Translations under genes and position numbers: made by a program
Assembly (NCBI GenBank): GCA_020161615.1
Contig: JAIUPD010000001.1
Location: forward strand, 514,875-578,874
Reading direction: 5' to 3'
Length of the DNA: 64,000 bases
From: Pseudomonadota bacterium
Lineage (GTDB): Bacteria > Pseudomonadota > Alphaproteobacteria > Rhodobacterales > Rhodobacteraceae
Notes under the pieces: model-generated
The model's input: only the letters and a program-made list of their open reading frames with translations
What the model was told of the DNA's origin: nothing
Databases searched by the model: none
Part shown: piece after piece, positions 16,964-25,258 of the stretch
How the letters are laid out: each line of letters begins with the position of its first letter
Numbering within the stretch: the stretch's first letter is position 1

Positions 16964-18141
16964 CAGCGGCCCTGCGTCACATAGAGGACGACGCCCGCCA
17001 CGATCAGCGCCACGACCACGGCGCCGGCGATCTTCCAGGCCGACCAGGGCCGCTCGCCCTGCACCTTGCCGGTCTGGCCGTTGACGATGAAGCGGTAGGA
17101 TTTGTCGCGATAGCGATAGGCCGCCATCCAGATCGGCAAGAGGACGTGTTTGAACTTCTCGTTGTCGTGGTCGGTATCGACGGAATGCACCCGTTGCTCG
17201 TCGCCGCCGATGTCGCGGCGCACGTCCTGGCGGATCACCTCGTCCATCCGCTGCACACCGATCACATGGCCTTCGGGCAATTGCACCGTATAGCCCTCGG
17301 CCCGGAAGCCCGACAGGTATTGCGGGTTATAGGGGGCGAGTTCCCCCAGCATCCAGGGTTCCAGCGCATGGGCGTAATTGCGCGGCAGCGATTGCGAGGC
17401 CATGACCAGCATGTCGCGGAAATCCCGCGCCACCCGGCCCGAGACGGGGGTCCAGCGGATCTTGCGCACCCGCTCCGTCTCGGTCTTGCCGTTGCGGGTG
17501 ACGGTGCGGGTCTCGTAATAGGCGTCGCCCCGTTCGCCGCGATAGCGGCTGCGCGTGTCGCTGTCGAAGGACCAATAGGGCACGTAAAGCCCGTCCAGGC
17601 GCGAGCCGTCCGAGCGCGCGTATTCCTTCAGCTTGTTCGGCGCGAACCACAGCCGCCCCAGCCAGCCGCGCATCGCGTCATGCGCCTCGCGCTCGGTCAG
17701 TTTGAAGGGCAGCACGGCGCCCGGCTTGATCTGCCGCTGGGTGCCGGTGTCGGTGACGACGGGCGAGCCGCAGAACGGGCATTGCGCGGCGTGTTGGGCC
17801 GGGTCGAATTCCACCTGCGCCCCGCAGTTCGAGCAACTCAGAACGCGGTGTTCCTCGATCGCCTCGGGCGGCAGGTGATTGGCCAGCGCCTCGCGCAGGT
17901 CATAGGCTTCGAGCGCGGTGTCGCGCTCGGCCTCCGAATAGGGGATGTCCTGCTCGTGGCCGCAATACTGGCAGGTAAGCCGCCGCTGGCCCGGCGCAAA
18001 GCGCAGCTGGGCGCCGCAATTCTCGCAGGGGAAGCGGTGTTCGTCACTGCCTGCGGCCTCAGGCGGCGGGGCGGGGGGCGTCGGTTGCCCCCAGGGCGCC
18101 GCGCCGGGCGGCGGCGGGGGCGTGTCGTCGCTGGGGCACAT
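16963..18141 (-). CDS. Double zinc-ribbon membrane protein (TFIIB-type zinc finger)
   Basis: The 392-residue protein begins with a proline-rich stretch, then two zinc ribbons: CENCG...CQYCG (about 39-61) and CSNCG...CPFCG (about 102-124). A large mixed domain without known motif follows ([37 protein letters not shown]), and one C-terminal membrane segment ([20 protein letters not shown]). Such proteins are often mislabelled as helicase PriA. Function is unknown. It follows the SPFH gene by 6 bases, suggesting a joint membrane complex. Confidence 0.78.
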   Translation of the reverse strand: MCPSDDTPPPPPGAAPWGQPTPPAPPPEAAGSDEHRFPCENCGAQLRFAPGQRRLTCQYCGHEQDIPYSEAERDTALEAYDLREALANHLPPEAIEEHRVLSCSNCGAQVEFDPAQHAAQCPFCGSPVVTDTGTQRQIKPGAVLPFKLTEREAHDAMRGWLGRLWFAPNKLKEYARSDGSRLDGLYVPYWSFDSDTRSRYRGERGDAYYETRTVTRNGKTETERVRKIRWTPVSGRVARDFRDMLVMASQSLPRNYAHALEPWMLGELAPYNPQYLSGFRAEGYTVQLPEGHVIGVQRMDEVIRQDVRRDIGGDEQRVHSVDTDHDNEKFKHVLLPIWMAAYRYRDKSYRFIVNGQTGKVQGERPWSAWKIAGAVVVALIVAGVVLYVTQGR

Positions 18142-18147
18142 GGCGGC

Positions 18148-19272
18148 TTACCCCGCGGGCGGGGGCGGCGGCGGCATCGAGGCGAAGAGCGAGGCCAGCG
18201 CGGGCACTTCGCCCGCCTTGGCCCAGCCGGCCATGCCCTGCGTCCAGACCATCGTGTCGCGGTCGAACTGGCCCGCGCCCATCATCTGCTGCAGCGTCTG
18301 CGTGCCGAAGGGGCCGGTGGTCTGCCCGTCCCTGGCGACGTGGAACTGCGCCGCGGCGGGCGGGGGTGGCGGCGGCGGGGCGGCCGCGGCGGCGGGTGCC
18401 TGGTTGCCCTGACCCATCCCGCCCATCGCATTGGCCATGGCCTGGGCCATGCCCATCCCCATGCCCATCCCCATCCCGGCGCCCATGGCATTGTCGCCAC
18501 TGGCGCCCGCCGCCTGCTGCATGGCCTGCGCGGCCGAAAACTGGGTGTATTTGTTCAGATCGCCCACGATCCCCATGGACGAACGCTGGTCCAGCACCTT
18601 CTCGACCTCGGGCGGCAGCGAGATGTTCTCGATATAGAGTTCCGGCATCGACAGGCCGTATTCGGTCAACGTCGGCTGGATCGCGTCGCCGACGATCTTG
18701 GACAGGTCCTGCGTGTTGGCTGCCATGTCCAGCGCCGGGATGCCCGAGGCCGCCAGGGATTGCGAGACTTTCTGCACCACGATGTTGCGGATCTGCCCCG
18801 AGATTTCGTCCTGGGTGAACTCGCCATCGGTGCCGACGATCTCGGTCATGAACTTGGCCGGGTCGGTCACGCGGATCGTGTAGCTGCCGAAGGCCCGGAG
18901 CCTGAGCGCGCCGAATTCCGGGTCGCGCAGCATGATCGGGTTCTGCGTGCCCCATTTCAGGCCCGGGAAACGGCGGGTGTTGACGAAATAGACCTCGGAT
19001 TTGAAGGGCGAGTTGAAGCCATGCGACCAGTGCTGCAGCGCGGTCATGATCGGCATGTTGTTGGTTTCAAGCTCATAGAGCCCGGGGCCGAAGATATCGG
19101 CCAGCTGGCCCTCATGGATGAAGACCGCAGCCTGCCCCTCGCGCACGGTCAGCTTGGCGCCCATCATGATGTTGTTGCCGTAGCGCTCGAAGCGGTAGAC
19201 CAATGTGTCCCGGCTGTCGTCGAGCCATTCGATGACGTCGATGAACTGGCCCTTGAGGAAGCTGAAAACCAT
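18148..19272 (-). CDS. SPFH/Band-7 protein with GYF_2 domain (YdjI type)
   Basis: The 374-residue protein has an SPFH domain (about 20-240, with RFERYGNNIMMGAKLTVREGQAAVFIHEG), a methionine-glycine linker (five GM repeats near 265-275), a proline/alanine stretch, and a C-terminal GYF_2 domain (about 315-360, VARDGQTTGPFG...DTMVWTQGMAGWAKA). Relatives are called virion core protein by analogy only. Bacillus YdjI is recruited to membrane damage or microdomains together with phage-shock-like proteins. Clustering with TelA and XpaC supports a membrane-stress role. Confidence 0.82.
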   Translation of the reverse strand: MVFSFLKGQFIDVIEWLDDSRDTLVYRFERYGNNIMMGAKLTVREGQAAVFIHEGQLADIFGPGLYELETNNMPIMTALQHWSHGFNSPFKSEVYFVNTRRFPGLKWGTQNPIMLRDPEFGALRLRAFGSYTIRVTDPAKFMTEIVGTDGEFTQDEISGQIRNIVVQKVSQSLAASGIPALDMAANTQDLSKIVGDAIQPTLTEYGLSMPELYIENISLPPEVEKVLDQRSSMGIVGDLNKYTQFSAAQAMQQAAGASGDNAMGAGMGMGMGMGMAQAMANAMGGMGQGNQAPAAAAAPPPPPPPAAAQFHVARDGQTTGPFGTQTLQQMMGAGQFDRDTMVWTQGMAGWAKAGEVPALASLFASMPPPPPPAG

Positions 19273-19307
19273 GGATCACTCCTGCGGAAATGCTTTCAAA
19301 TCTGCGG

Positions 19308-20264
19308 TCAACTTGCACCCGCCACCAGTTCGGACGCAATGGAAAAGATGATCGGCCGGGCTTCACGTTCTGTCATGCCGGGCGTGAGGCGCGGGTCGTA
19401 ATGGATCTGCAAGAGCAGCAGGTCCATATCGGTCAGCAGCGCGAATTCCTGGTCGTCGTTGAAGATCGAGGGCCGCGCACGAACCGAATCCGCCGCCAGG
19501 CCCAGCCCCTGGCTCAGCTCCTCGTGGTAGCAGGCCAGCCGCGTCAGATCGGGGTGTTCGGCGCGGATCACGGCCACCGCTTCGGTATAGGCGGCCGAGC
19601 CGTCCCGGGAAAAGGCCATGGCCAGGCAAAAGGTCTCGCGCGGCATGTCGGTGATCAGCCGCACGGCGCGTTCGTCGATCCCCGGGATCAGCGTGCGGAT
19701 GCGTTCGCCCGCCTCCAGACGCTCGGATTCCGACAGAACCAGCACATGGAAATTCCCCGAACTGTCGCCCAGAGGGGCGACGGTGATGGAATGCCGCGCC
19801 GCCGTGGCCATCCGCGCCGCCAATGCGCGCACGTCCTGGTAATCGCCCACCCGCGTCGCGCGCCCGGTCGAGGCGCCGAACTCGAGGCTGTAGCGCACCG
19901 GCACCTCCCAACGGCGCAGGACGCTGGAACTGGAGGCGCCGGGGCTGGAAAGCTCGTTGTTGAGGGCGATGGCGATATAGGTTTCGGCCAGTCGCGCGGG
20001 GGTCACGACCACATCCTGCGTGCCGGGATCGGTGCGCATCAGCCCGCGGGCGCGGCGTTCTTCTTCGATCCGCGTGAAATAGGCCCGCATGTCGGCCGAC
20101 CTGGGGTCGACCGGCAGCACCTCGGCCGGACGTTGCGGGGCGGCGCTGGGGCCCGGCGCCGGTTCCCCCCGCGGAAACAACGAGGTGCAGCCCGAGGCGA
20201 GCGCCGCGGTCAGCACCAACGCCAGAAGGGCGACTGCCCGATCAGGCCGCCGGGGTGTCGGCAC
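19308..20264 (-). CDS. DUF2927 lipoprotein
   Basis: The 318-residue protein has a lipoprotein signal with lipobox LASGC (Cys26). A proline-rich linker precedes a DUF2927 domain (about 85-290), with conserved ETYIAIALNNEL near its start, CLAMAF, and ACYHEELSQGLGL...SIFNDDQEFALLTDMD. The HEE-xxQ helix resembles a metallopeptidase-like site, but activity is unproven. Its first 23 bases overlap the end of the TelA gene, so it belongs to the same operon. Confidence 0.82.
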   Translation of the reverse strand: MPTPRRPDRAVALLALVLTAALASGCTSLFPRGEPAPGPSAAPQRPAEVLPVDPRSADMRAYFTRIEEERRARGLMRTDPGTQDVVVTPARLAETYIAIALNNELSSPGASSSSVLRRWEVPVRYSLEFGASTGRATRVGDYQDVRALAARMATAARHSITVAPLGDSSGNFHVLVLSESERLEAGERIRTLIPGIDERAVRLITDMPRETFCLAMAFSRDGSAAYTEAVAVIRAEHPDLTRLACYHEELSQGLGLAADSVRARPSIFNDDQEFALLTDMDLLLLQIHYDPRLTPGMTEREARPIIFSIASELVAGAS

Positions 20265-21408
20265 GCGCCTTCGCCGCGGCGAGCGAGTCGCGCAATTCGG
20301 CCTCCATCTTGCGCAGTTCTTCCTCGGCGGCGGCCCGCTTGGCCTTGCCTTCGTCGGCGATCTGCAGGCTGTCCTGAATCGTGGCGATCAGGCTCTCGTT
20401 GGCATGCTTGACGGCCTCGATGTCGAAGACGCCGCGCTCCATCTGCTCGCGCACCACGCGGTTGGTCTCGCGCAGGTTGTCGGCGTTCTTGGTCAGCAGT
20501 TCGTTGGTCAGATCGTTCGCCGCGCGGATCGATTCCGCCGCCTCTTTCGAGCGCTGGATGGTCAGTGCCTGCGCCAGCTGGGTTTCCCACAGCGGCACGG
20601 TGTTCACCAGCGTCGAGTTGATCTTCGTCACCAGCGACTTGTCGTTTTCCTGAACCAGCCGGATCGAGGGCAGCGATTGCATCGTCACCTGCCGCGTCAG
20701 CTTCAGGTCGTGCACCCGGCGCTCCAGATCGTCACGGGCGGCGCGCATGTCGCGCAATTCCTGCGCCACGATGATCTTCTGATCCTCGGAAGCGGCCTCG
20801 ACCTCGGCCACCTTGGCGGGGATCGCGGTGGCGTCGATTTCCTTCAGCTTCTCCTCGCCCGCGGCGATGTAGAGCGCGAGTTCCTGGTAGAAATCGAGGG
20901 TCTTTTCATAGAGCAGGTCCAGCGACTTGATGTCCTTCAGCAGAACCGTCTCGTGGCCCAGCAGCGTCTCGGTGATCTTGTCGATCTGGCTCTGGACCGT
21001 CTCGTAGCGGGCCATGAAATTCGCCAGGGGTGCGGCCTTGCCGGTCAGACGCTCCCACCAGCTGCGCTCGCGCCGCGTGTCCAGCTCGCTGACCGAGAAG
21101 CCGCGGATCGTGGTGACGATCTGGCGCAGGCTGTCGCCCGCCGGGCCCACGTCCTTGTTCCTCACATCGTCCAGCATCGCCTGGCTGATGGTCTGCAGTT
21201 CCAGCTGCGCGCGCGAGCCGAAGCCGATGATCGACGAGGTTTCGCCCATGTCGATCTCGTTCATCCGGCTGCGGATGGCCTCGGCCACCGGCGGGTCGGC
21301 CTGTTCGAGGGGGACGAGTTCGCCGACCGGCTCGGGCAGGCGCAGCGCGGTCGCTTCCTGGATGGCGGTCGTCAGTTGCGTGGCCTGCTTGCGAACGTCG
21401 TCAGACAT
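20242..21408 (-). CDS. TelA family (toxic anion resistance) protein
   Basis: A 388-residue, mostly helical cytoplasmic protein covering the full TelA domain, including RGFSVSELDTRRERSWWERLTG (about 104-124) and the C-terminal coiled-coil stretch (about 290-380). Relatives accompany tellurite-resistance and ter stress loci. The mechanism is unknown. It overlaps XpaC upstream by 8 bases and the DUF2927 gene downstream by 23 bases, which shows a tight operon. Confidence 0.9.
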   Translation of the reverse strand: MSDDVRKQATQLTTAIQEATALRLPEPVGELVPLEQADPPVAEAIRSRMNEIDMGETSSIIGFGSRAQLELQTISQAMLDDVRNKDVGPAGDSLRQIVTTIRGFSVSELDTRRERSWWERLTGKAAPLANFMARYETVQSQIDKITETLLGHETVLLKDIKSLDLLYEKTLDFYQELALYIAAGEEKLKEIDATAIPAKVAEVEAASEDQKIIVAQELRDMRAARDDLERRVHDLKLTRQVTMQSLPSIRLVQENDKSLVTKINSTLVNTVPLWETQLAQALTIQRSKEAAESIRAANDLTNELLTKNADNLRETNRVVREQMERGVFDIEAVKHANESLIATIQDSLQIADEGKAKRAAAEEELRKMEAELRDSLAAAKARADTPAA

Positions 21409-22390
21409 CGGGGTTTCCTTTCACGGGGACTTTCGTCTGGTTCTGAAATGCCGGGGAAAGCGGGTCAATGGCGGAATTGGTCGGGGGCAGGGCGGGGCGC
21501 AGCCCCTCACGTTCGAGGCGTTCGCGCAGGACGTCGATCTCGATCTCCATCGCCTGGCGGTCGGAATCGCGCAGCGTCTCGGTGCGCAGCATGAAATTCT
21601 GTTCCAGATCGTCCAGAAGGTCGAGGTATTCCTTGCGCGCGGCGGGATCGCGCTGGCGTTCGTAGACCTCGACGAACTTGACCGTCGCGTCGCGGGCCCC
21701 CTGCAGATAGACGCTGATGTAACGCCGCGCCGCGGTCAGGTTCTGCGGATCGTCCTCGACCGCGCGCAGCAGGTCGCGGACATGGGACTGGAAGCGGGCG
21801 AGCCGCGCCTCCAGATCGCGGTCGCGGGCGCGCAGCATCGCGTCGGACATGGCGCGCAGATAGGCCTCCGCGCCCTCGACGGCGCGCGCCACGCGGTCGG
21901 TCTGGAATTCGTCGACCCCCTCCATCCCCTTGTCCTTCAAGGGGTCGGGGCCGAAAGCGGTCAGATGCAGCGCGCCGCCGATCACGCCCAACACCAGCGG
22001 CACGGCCATGCCATAGGCGCTGCCGACACCGGCCAGCGCCAGGCCCAGCCCCATGGCCACCGAGCCGAAGATCTTGCGCGGGATGGCCGGGCGGCGGGCG
22101 ACGCGGCGCTGCTCATAGGCGTCCTGCGCAATCACGCCTTCCCGGGTCAGCCAGGCCGAGAACATCAACAACGCGAAGACGCCCAGATGCTGCGCCATGC
22201 CTGCGGGATCGCGGAAGAACGCGCTGAAGGCCCAGAGGAAGGGCATCACGAACAGCAGGTTCACGCGAAAGCCGGCCGGGTGGCGGCGCGCCCGCTTGCG
22301 GCGTGCGGGCCGGGGGTTGGGCGCGGCGCGCTCGTCCTCGGGGCGCGGGTCGCCGCCGGGGCTGTAGGGGCCGCCAAAGCGTCGTGCCAT
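21401..22390 (-). CDS. XpaC-like (5-bromo-4-chloroindolyl phosphate hydrolysis) membrane protein
   Basis: The 329-residue protein has a basic N-terminus (residues 1-40), about four membrane segments (45-150) and a long helical cytoplasmic domain (about 165-300) with YLRAMSDAMLRARDRDLEARL and QNFMLRTETLRDSDRQAME. This layout matches XpaC, the usual partner of TelA. The historic enzymatic name is poorly founded. It is translationally coupled to TelA and is preceded at 3 bases by a 26-codon reading frame. Confidence 0.85.
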   Translation of the reverse strand: MARRFGGPYSPGGDPRPEDERAAPNPRPARRKRARRHPAGFRVNLLFVMPFLWAFSAFFRDPAGMAQHLGVFALLMFSAWLTREGVIAQDAYEQRRVARRPAIPRKIFGSVAMGLGLALAGVGSAYGMAVPLVLGVIGGALHLTAFGPDPLKDKGMEGVDEFQTDRVARAVEGAEAYLRAMSDAMLRARDRDLEARLARFQSHVRDLLRAVEDDPQNLTAARRYISVYLQGARDATVKFVEVYERQRDPAARKEYLDLLDDLEQNFMLRTETLRDSDRQAMEIEIDVLRERLEREGLRPALPPTNSAIDPLSPAFQNQTKVPVKGNPDV

Positions 22391-22393
22391 GGT

Positions 22394-22474
22394 TCAGCCC
22401 CCCACGACCCAGGCGTAGACGAGCAGCGCGATCAGCAGCGCATAGGCGGTCTTCTGCAAGCCGGTGGTGGTCAC
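22394..22474 (-). CDS. 26-residue single-pass membrane peptide upstream of XpaC
   Basis: A very short frame begins with GTG at 22474 and encodes a polar start (VTTTGLQK) and one hydrophobic helix (TAYALLIALLVYAWVVGG). AGGGA lies 7 bases before the GTG, and the stop is 3 bases before the XpaC start, as expected for a real operon member. Membrane micropeptides often regulate a partner transporter or stress complex. Whether it is translated cannot be told from the sequence alone. Confidence 0.55.
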   Translation of the reverse strand: MTTTGLQKTAYALLIALLVYAWVVGG

Positions 22475-22590
22475 GTCCGTTTCCCTGTCGTTGCCTGTTG
22501 GCGAGGCAGTCGCCCCTCGGCCCCAGATATAGGGCGTGTTATTGAAACTATAAGACAGCTGTCGGGCGATTGAAAAGCGCCGATGGCAGG

Positions 22591-23631
22591 TCAACCGCGG
22601 GGCTTTGGCCGACCCTTCGGCGCATCGCCCGTCGGGCGCGCAGATTTCATGCCCCAGGATTTCGGCTTGGCCGGTTCGCCGTCCGGCCCCTTGCGCCCGC
22701 CGTGGGACTTCATCCCCCAGGACAGGCGCTGCGGCTTGCCATCCTCGCCCACCGGCGTCCTGGTCGGGGTGCGGCCGGGCCGTGCGGGTGCTTTCGGGCC
22801 GCTTTTCGCGGCCGGGGCAGGGGGGGCGGCGCGGCCCTCGGCCACGTCCTCGGCGGCAAGGCCCAGCTGGTCGCGCAGCACGCGCGGGCGCAGTTCCTCG
22901 ACCGCGCCGGGCGCCAGATCGCCCAGCTGGAAGGGGCCATAGGCGGTGCGGATCAGGCGGTTCACCGTCAGCCCGACCGTATCGAGGGCGCGGCGGATCT
23001 CGCGGTTGCGGCCCTCGCGGATGCCCACCGTCAGCCAGGCATTGGCGCCCTGCTGGCGGTCGACATTGACCATCATCGGCTGGAATTTTTCGCCGTCGAT
23101 GGTGACACCCAGCCTCAGGGGCGCCAGCATCGCCTCGGTCGGCGTCCCATTCACGCGAACCCGGTATTTGCGCAGCCAGCCGGTCGAGGGCAGTTCGAGG
23201 CGCCGCTTCAACGCGCCGTCGTTGGTCAACAGCAAGAGCCCCTCGGAATTGAGGTCGAGCCGCCCCACCGACAGCACGCGCCCCAGTTCGGGCGGCAGCG
23301 TCTCGAAGACCGTTGTGCGGCCCTTCTCGTCCTTCTCCGAGGTCACCAGGCCCAGCGGCTTGTGATAGAGCCAGACGCGCGTCGGCTCCTTTGCCGCCAG
23401 CGGCTGGCCGTTGACGGTGATCTTGTCGCGCGGCGTCACGTTCAGCGCCGGGCTGTCGATCACCGCGCCATTGACCGCCACGCGGCCCTCGGCGACCAGC
23501 GCCTCGGCCGCGCGGCGCGAGGCGACACCGGCGCGGGCCAGCACCTTGGCGATGCGCTCGCCCGCCCGTTTGTCGCCCTGGGGCAGGGCGGTGGCGGCAG
23601 GGCGGCGGGGGGGCTTGGGCGTCAGGGTCAT
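22591..23631 (-). CDS. rluB: Pseudouridine synthase, RluB/RsuA family
   Basis: The 346-residue enzyme has an N-terminal S4 RNA-binding domain (RIAKVLARAGVASRRAAEALVAEGRV) and a RsuA/RluB catalytic domain with the nucleophilic Asp in VGRLDLNSEGLLLLTNDG. The RNREIRR motif is also present. A lysine/proline-rich tail of about 90 residues follows, common in alphaproteobacterial RluB. It would modify 23S rRNA near position 2605. RsuA (16S) is less likely. I chose the ATG at 23631 over an upstream one. It is divergent from tadA. Confidence 0.85.
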   Translation of the reverse strand: MTLTPKPPRRPAATALPQGDKRAGERIAKVLARAGVASRRAAEALVAEGRVAVNGAVIDSPALNVTPRDKITVNGQPLAAKEPTRVWLYHKPLGLVTSEKDEKGRTTVFETLPPELGRVLSVGRLDLNSEGLLLLTNDGALKRRLELPSTGWLRKYRVRVNGTPTEAMLAPLRLGVTIDGEKFQPMMVNVDRQQGANAWLTVGIREGRNREIRRALDTVGLTVNRLIRTAYGPFQLGDLAPGAVEELRPRVLRDQLGLAAEDVAEGRAAPPAPAAKSGPKAPARPGRTPTRTPVGEDGKPQRLSWGMKSHGGRKGPDGEPAKPKSWGMKSARPTGDAPKGRPKPRG

Positions 23632-23720
23632 TGGGGTCCGGGAAAGGGTCTGGGCTTGCATGGGCTTGCATGGGGGCGCGCAAGCGGGCATCCAGTCCCA
23701 TCAACCGCGTTGCGCCCGCC

Positions 23721-24185
23721 ATGTCAATGAAGCCCGTACCCGTCAGCCCCATGCAGATCGCCCTCGACGAGGCGCGAGCGGCCGCGCTGCGCGGCGAGGT
23801 GCCGGTGGGGGCGGTGGTGGTCGACCCGGCGGGGCGGGTGGTGGCACGGGCGGGTAACCGCACGCGGGAACTGTCCGACCCTACCGCCCATGCCGAGATG
23901 CTGGCCCTGCGCGCGGCCTGCGCCGCGGCGGGCAGCGAGCGCCTGCCGGGCCATGCGCTCTGGGTGACGCTGGAGCCCTGCCCGATGTGCGCCGCGGCCA
24001 TCGGCTTTGCCCGCATCGCCCGGCTCTATTACGGTGCGTCGGACCCCAAGTCGGGCGGCGTGGCGCAGGCGCCCCGCGTCTATGCCCATCCCCAGTGCCA
24101 TCATGCCCCCGACGTCTATGACGGCATCGCCGAGGACGAGGCCGCGCAGCTGCTGCGTGACTTCTTTGCCACCCTGCGGCGGTGA
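23721..24185 (+). CDS. tadA: tRNA-specific adenosine deaminase TadA
   Basis: The 154-residue deaminase has HAE (57-59, zinc His and catalytic Glu) and PCPMC (86-90, two zinc Cys). It converts A34 to inosine in tRNA-Arg(ACG). Three in-frame ATGs (23721, 23727, 23751) compete, none with a clear Shine-Dalgarno sequence, and I took the first. Length and the C-terminal DGIAEDEAAQLLRDFFATLR helix fit the family. It is divergent from the pseudouridine synthase gene. Confidence 0.9.
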   Translation: MSMKPVPVSPMQIALDEARAAALRGEVPVGAVVVDPAGRVVARAGNRTRELSDPTAHAEMLALRAACAAAGSERLPGHALWVTLEPCPMCAAAIGFARIARLYYGASDPKSGGVAQAPRVYAHPQCHHAPDVYDGIAEDEAAQLLRDFFATLRR

Positions 24186-24470
24186 ATGTCTGACGTGTCA
24201 CGCACAACAAATGCCGCCGACCCAAGCATCGGGCGCAAATTGTGGACGGGAAGTGAAGAAAATCCCTAAAATTCGAGCCTTTGGGGCGCGTTCTGAGAAA
24301 GTGGATTGCGCGATTCCGGCAAATTCAGTAGATTTGCGAGCAAAACGATAACCGAGGCACAGGCAGAAACACGTTCCCGGCAAGGCGCAGGCACAGGGTG
24401 AATCCCGGGGCCTGCAGGCTGCCGATACGGGTAGACCGCTGCAGTCCTCGGACAAAGGCAGAGCAGGCAC

Positions 24471-25208
24471 ATGGTTGACCGGTCCCGGGCCAAGGCCCCA
24501 TTCCGTCGCGCGGCGTCCGATTGCGGACGTTCGTTCTCGGTTCGTACGCTATGGGGCGGGCTTGCCGCGCTGGCCCTGCTGGCGGGATGCTCGCAGGAGG
24601 CGGGCGATCAGGCGGCAGGCGGGCTCAACCGCTTCTTCAACTCGACCAGCCACCCGGCCCTGGAAACGCTGGAGAACACCGTCGAATACACGGTCGTCCA
24701 GCCCTCGCGCGCGATGGTCAACGCGCCGGATGCGCTGTTGGTCTTCGAGCGCAACCTCAACGGCGCCATCGAGCAGAAGATCATCCTGCCGAATGCGACG
24801 GCGGTGCGGGGCGACAATCTGCTGCATATCCGCGCCCAGACCGGCCGCAGCGCGGAACTCACGCGCTTTGACTTCGACGAGATGCGGGCCCGCTTCGGCG
24901 GGTTGCCGCCGCCCTTCGAGCGGGTCTCGGCCTCGGGCCTGAACACCGGGACGGATGCGCTGGGCAGCTATGTCTATGCCACCGAGTCGGTCGGCGCGAG
25001 CACGCTTTGCGTGCTGGTCCTGCGGCGCATGGGGGTCGGTGCCCGGCCGCTGCCGCGCGGGACGCAGGCGCTGGATGTGATGATGCGCAACTGCGTCAAC
25101 GGCTCGCTCGAACAGGCGCTGGAGCCGATGAGCGGGCGCGCTTTCGGCGTGGGCGGCGCCAGCGGCACGATCTACACGATGTCGCCGCACGCGGCGCCGC
25201 AGGGCTGA
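24471..25208 (+). CDS. bcsN: Cellulose biosynthesis protein BcsN (lipoprotein)
   Basis: A 245-residue lipoprotein with lipobox LLAGC (Cys40). The rest is predicted beta-rich and matches the alphaproteobacterial BcsN type (TVVQPSRAMVNAPDALLVFERNLNGAIEQKI split around residue 75-105, and CVLVLRRMGVGARPLPRG). BcsN is required for cellulose synthesis or export in Rhizobium and Agrobacterium relatives, by an unknown mechanism. It lies 50 bases upstream of bcsA and is likely the first gene of the operon. The 24186-24470 gap upstream should hold its promoter, though no strong -35/-10 pair stood out. Confidence 0.75.
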   Translation: MVDRSRAKAPFRRAASDCGRSFSVRTLWGGLAALALLAGCSQEAGDQAAGGLNRFFNSTSHPALETLENTVEYTVVQPSRAMVNAPDALLVFERNLNGAIEQKIILPNATAVRGDNLLHIRAQTGRSAELTRFDFDEMRARFGGLPPPFERVSASGLNTGTDALGSYVYATESVGASTLCVLVLRRMGVGARPLPRGTQALDVMMRNCVNGSLEQALEPMSGRAFGVGGASGTIYTMSPHAAPQG

Positions 25209-25258
25209 GCCCGACAGGCAAGTTCGGGAAGGTAAAGAGTTTTGCAGGGACAGGTGAC

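Noticed and set aside
18431-18500. GATG/CATCCCC-type repeats in the SPFH gene as a possible CRISPR or satellite
   Set aside because: They are simply Met-Gly codons of the linker, with no spacers and no cas genes.
17146-19401. 751-codon open frame on the plus strand
   Set aside because: It is antisense to the zinc-ribbon and SPFH genes, is rich in Arg/His/Gly/Ala with no domain, and arises from the GC-rich third positions of the true genes.
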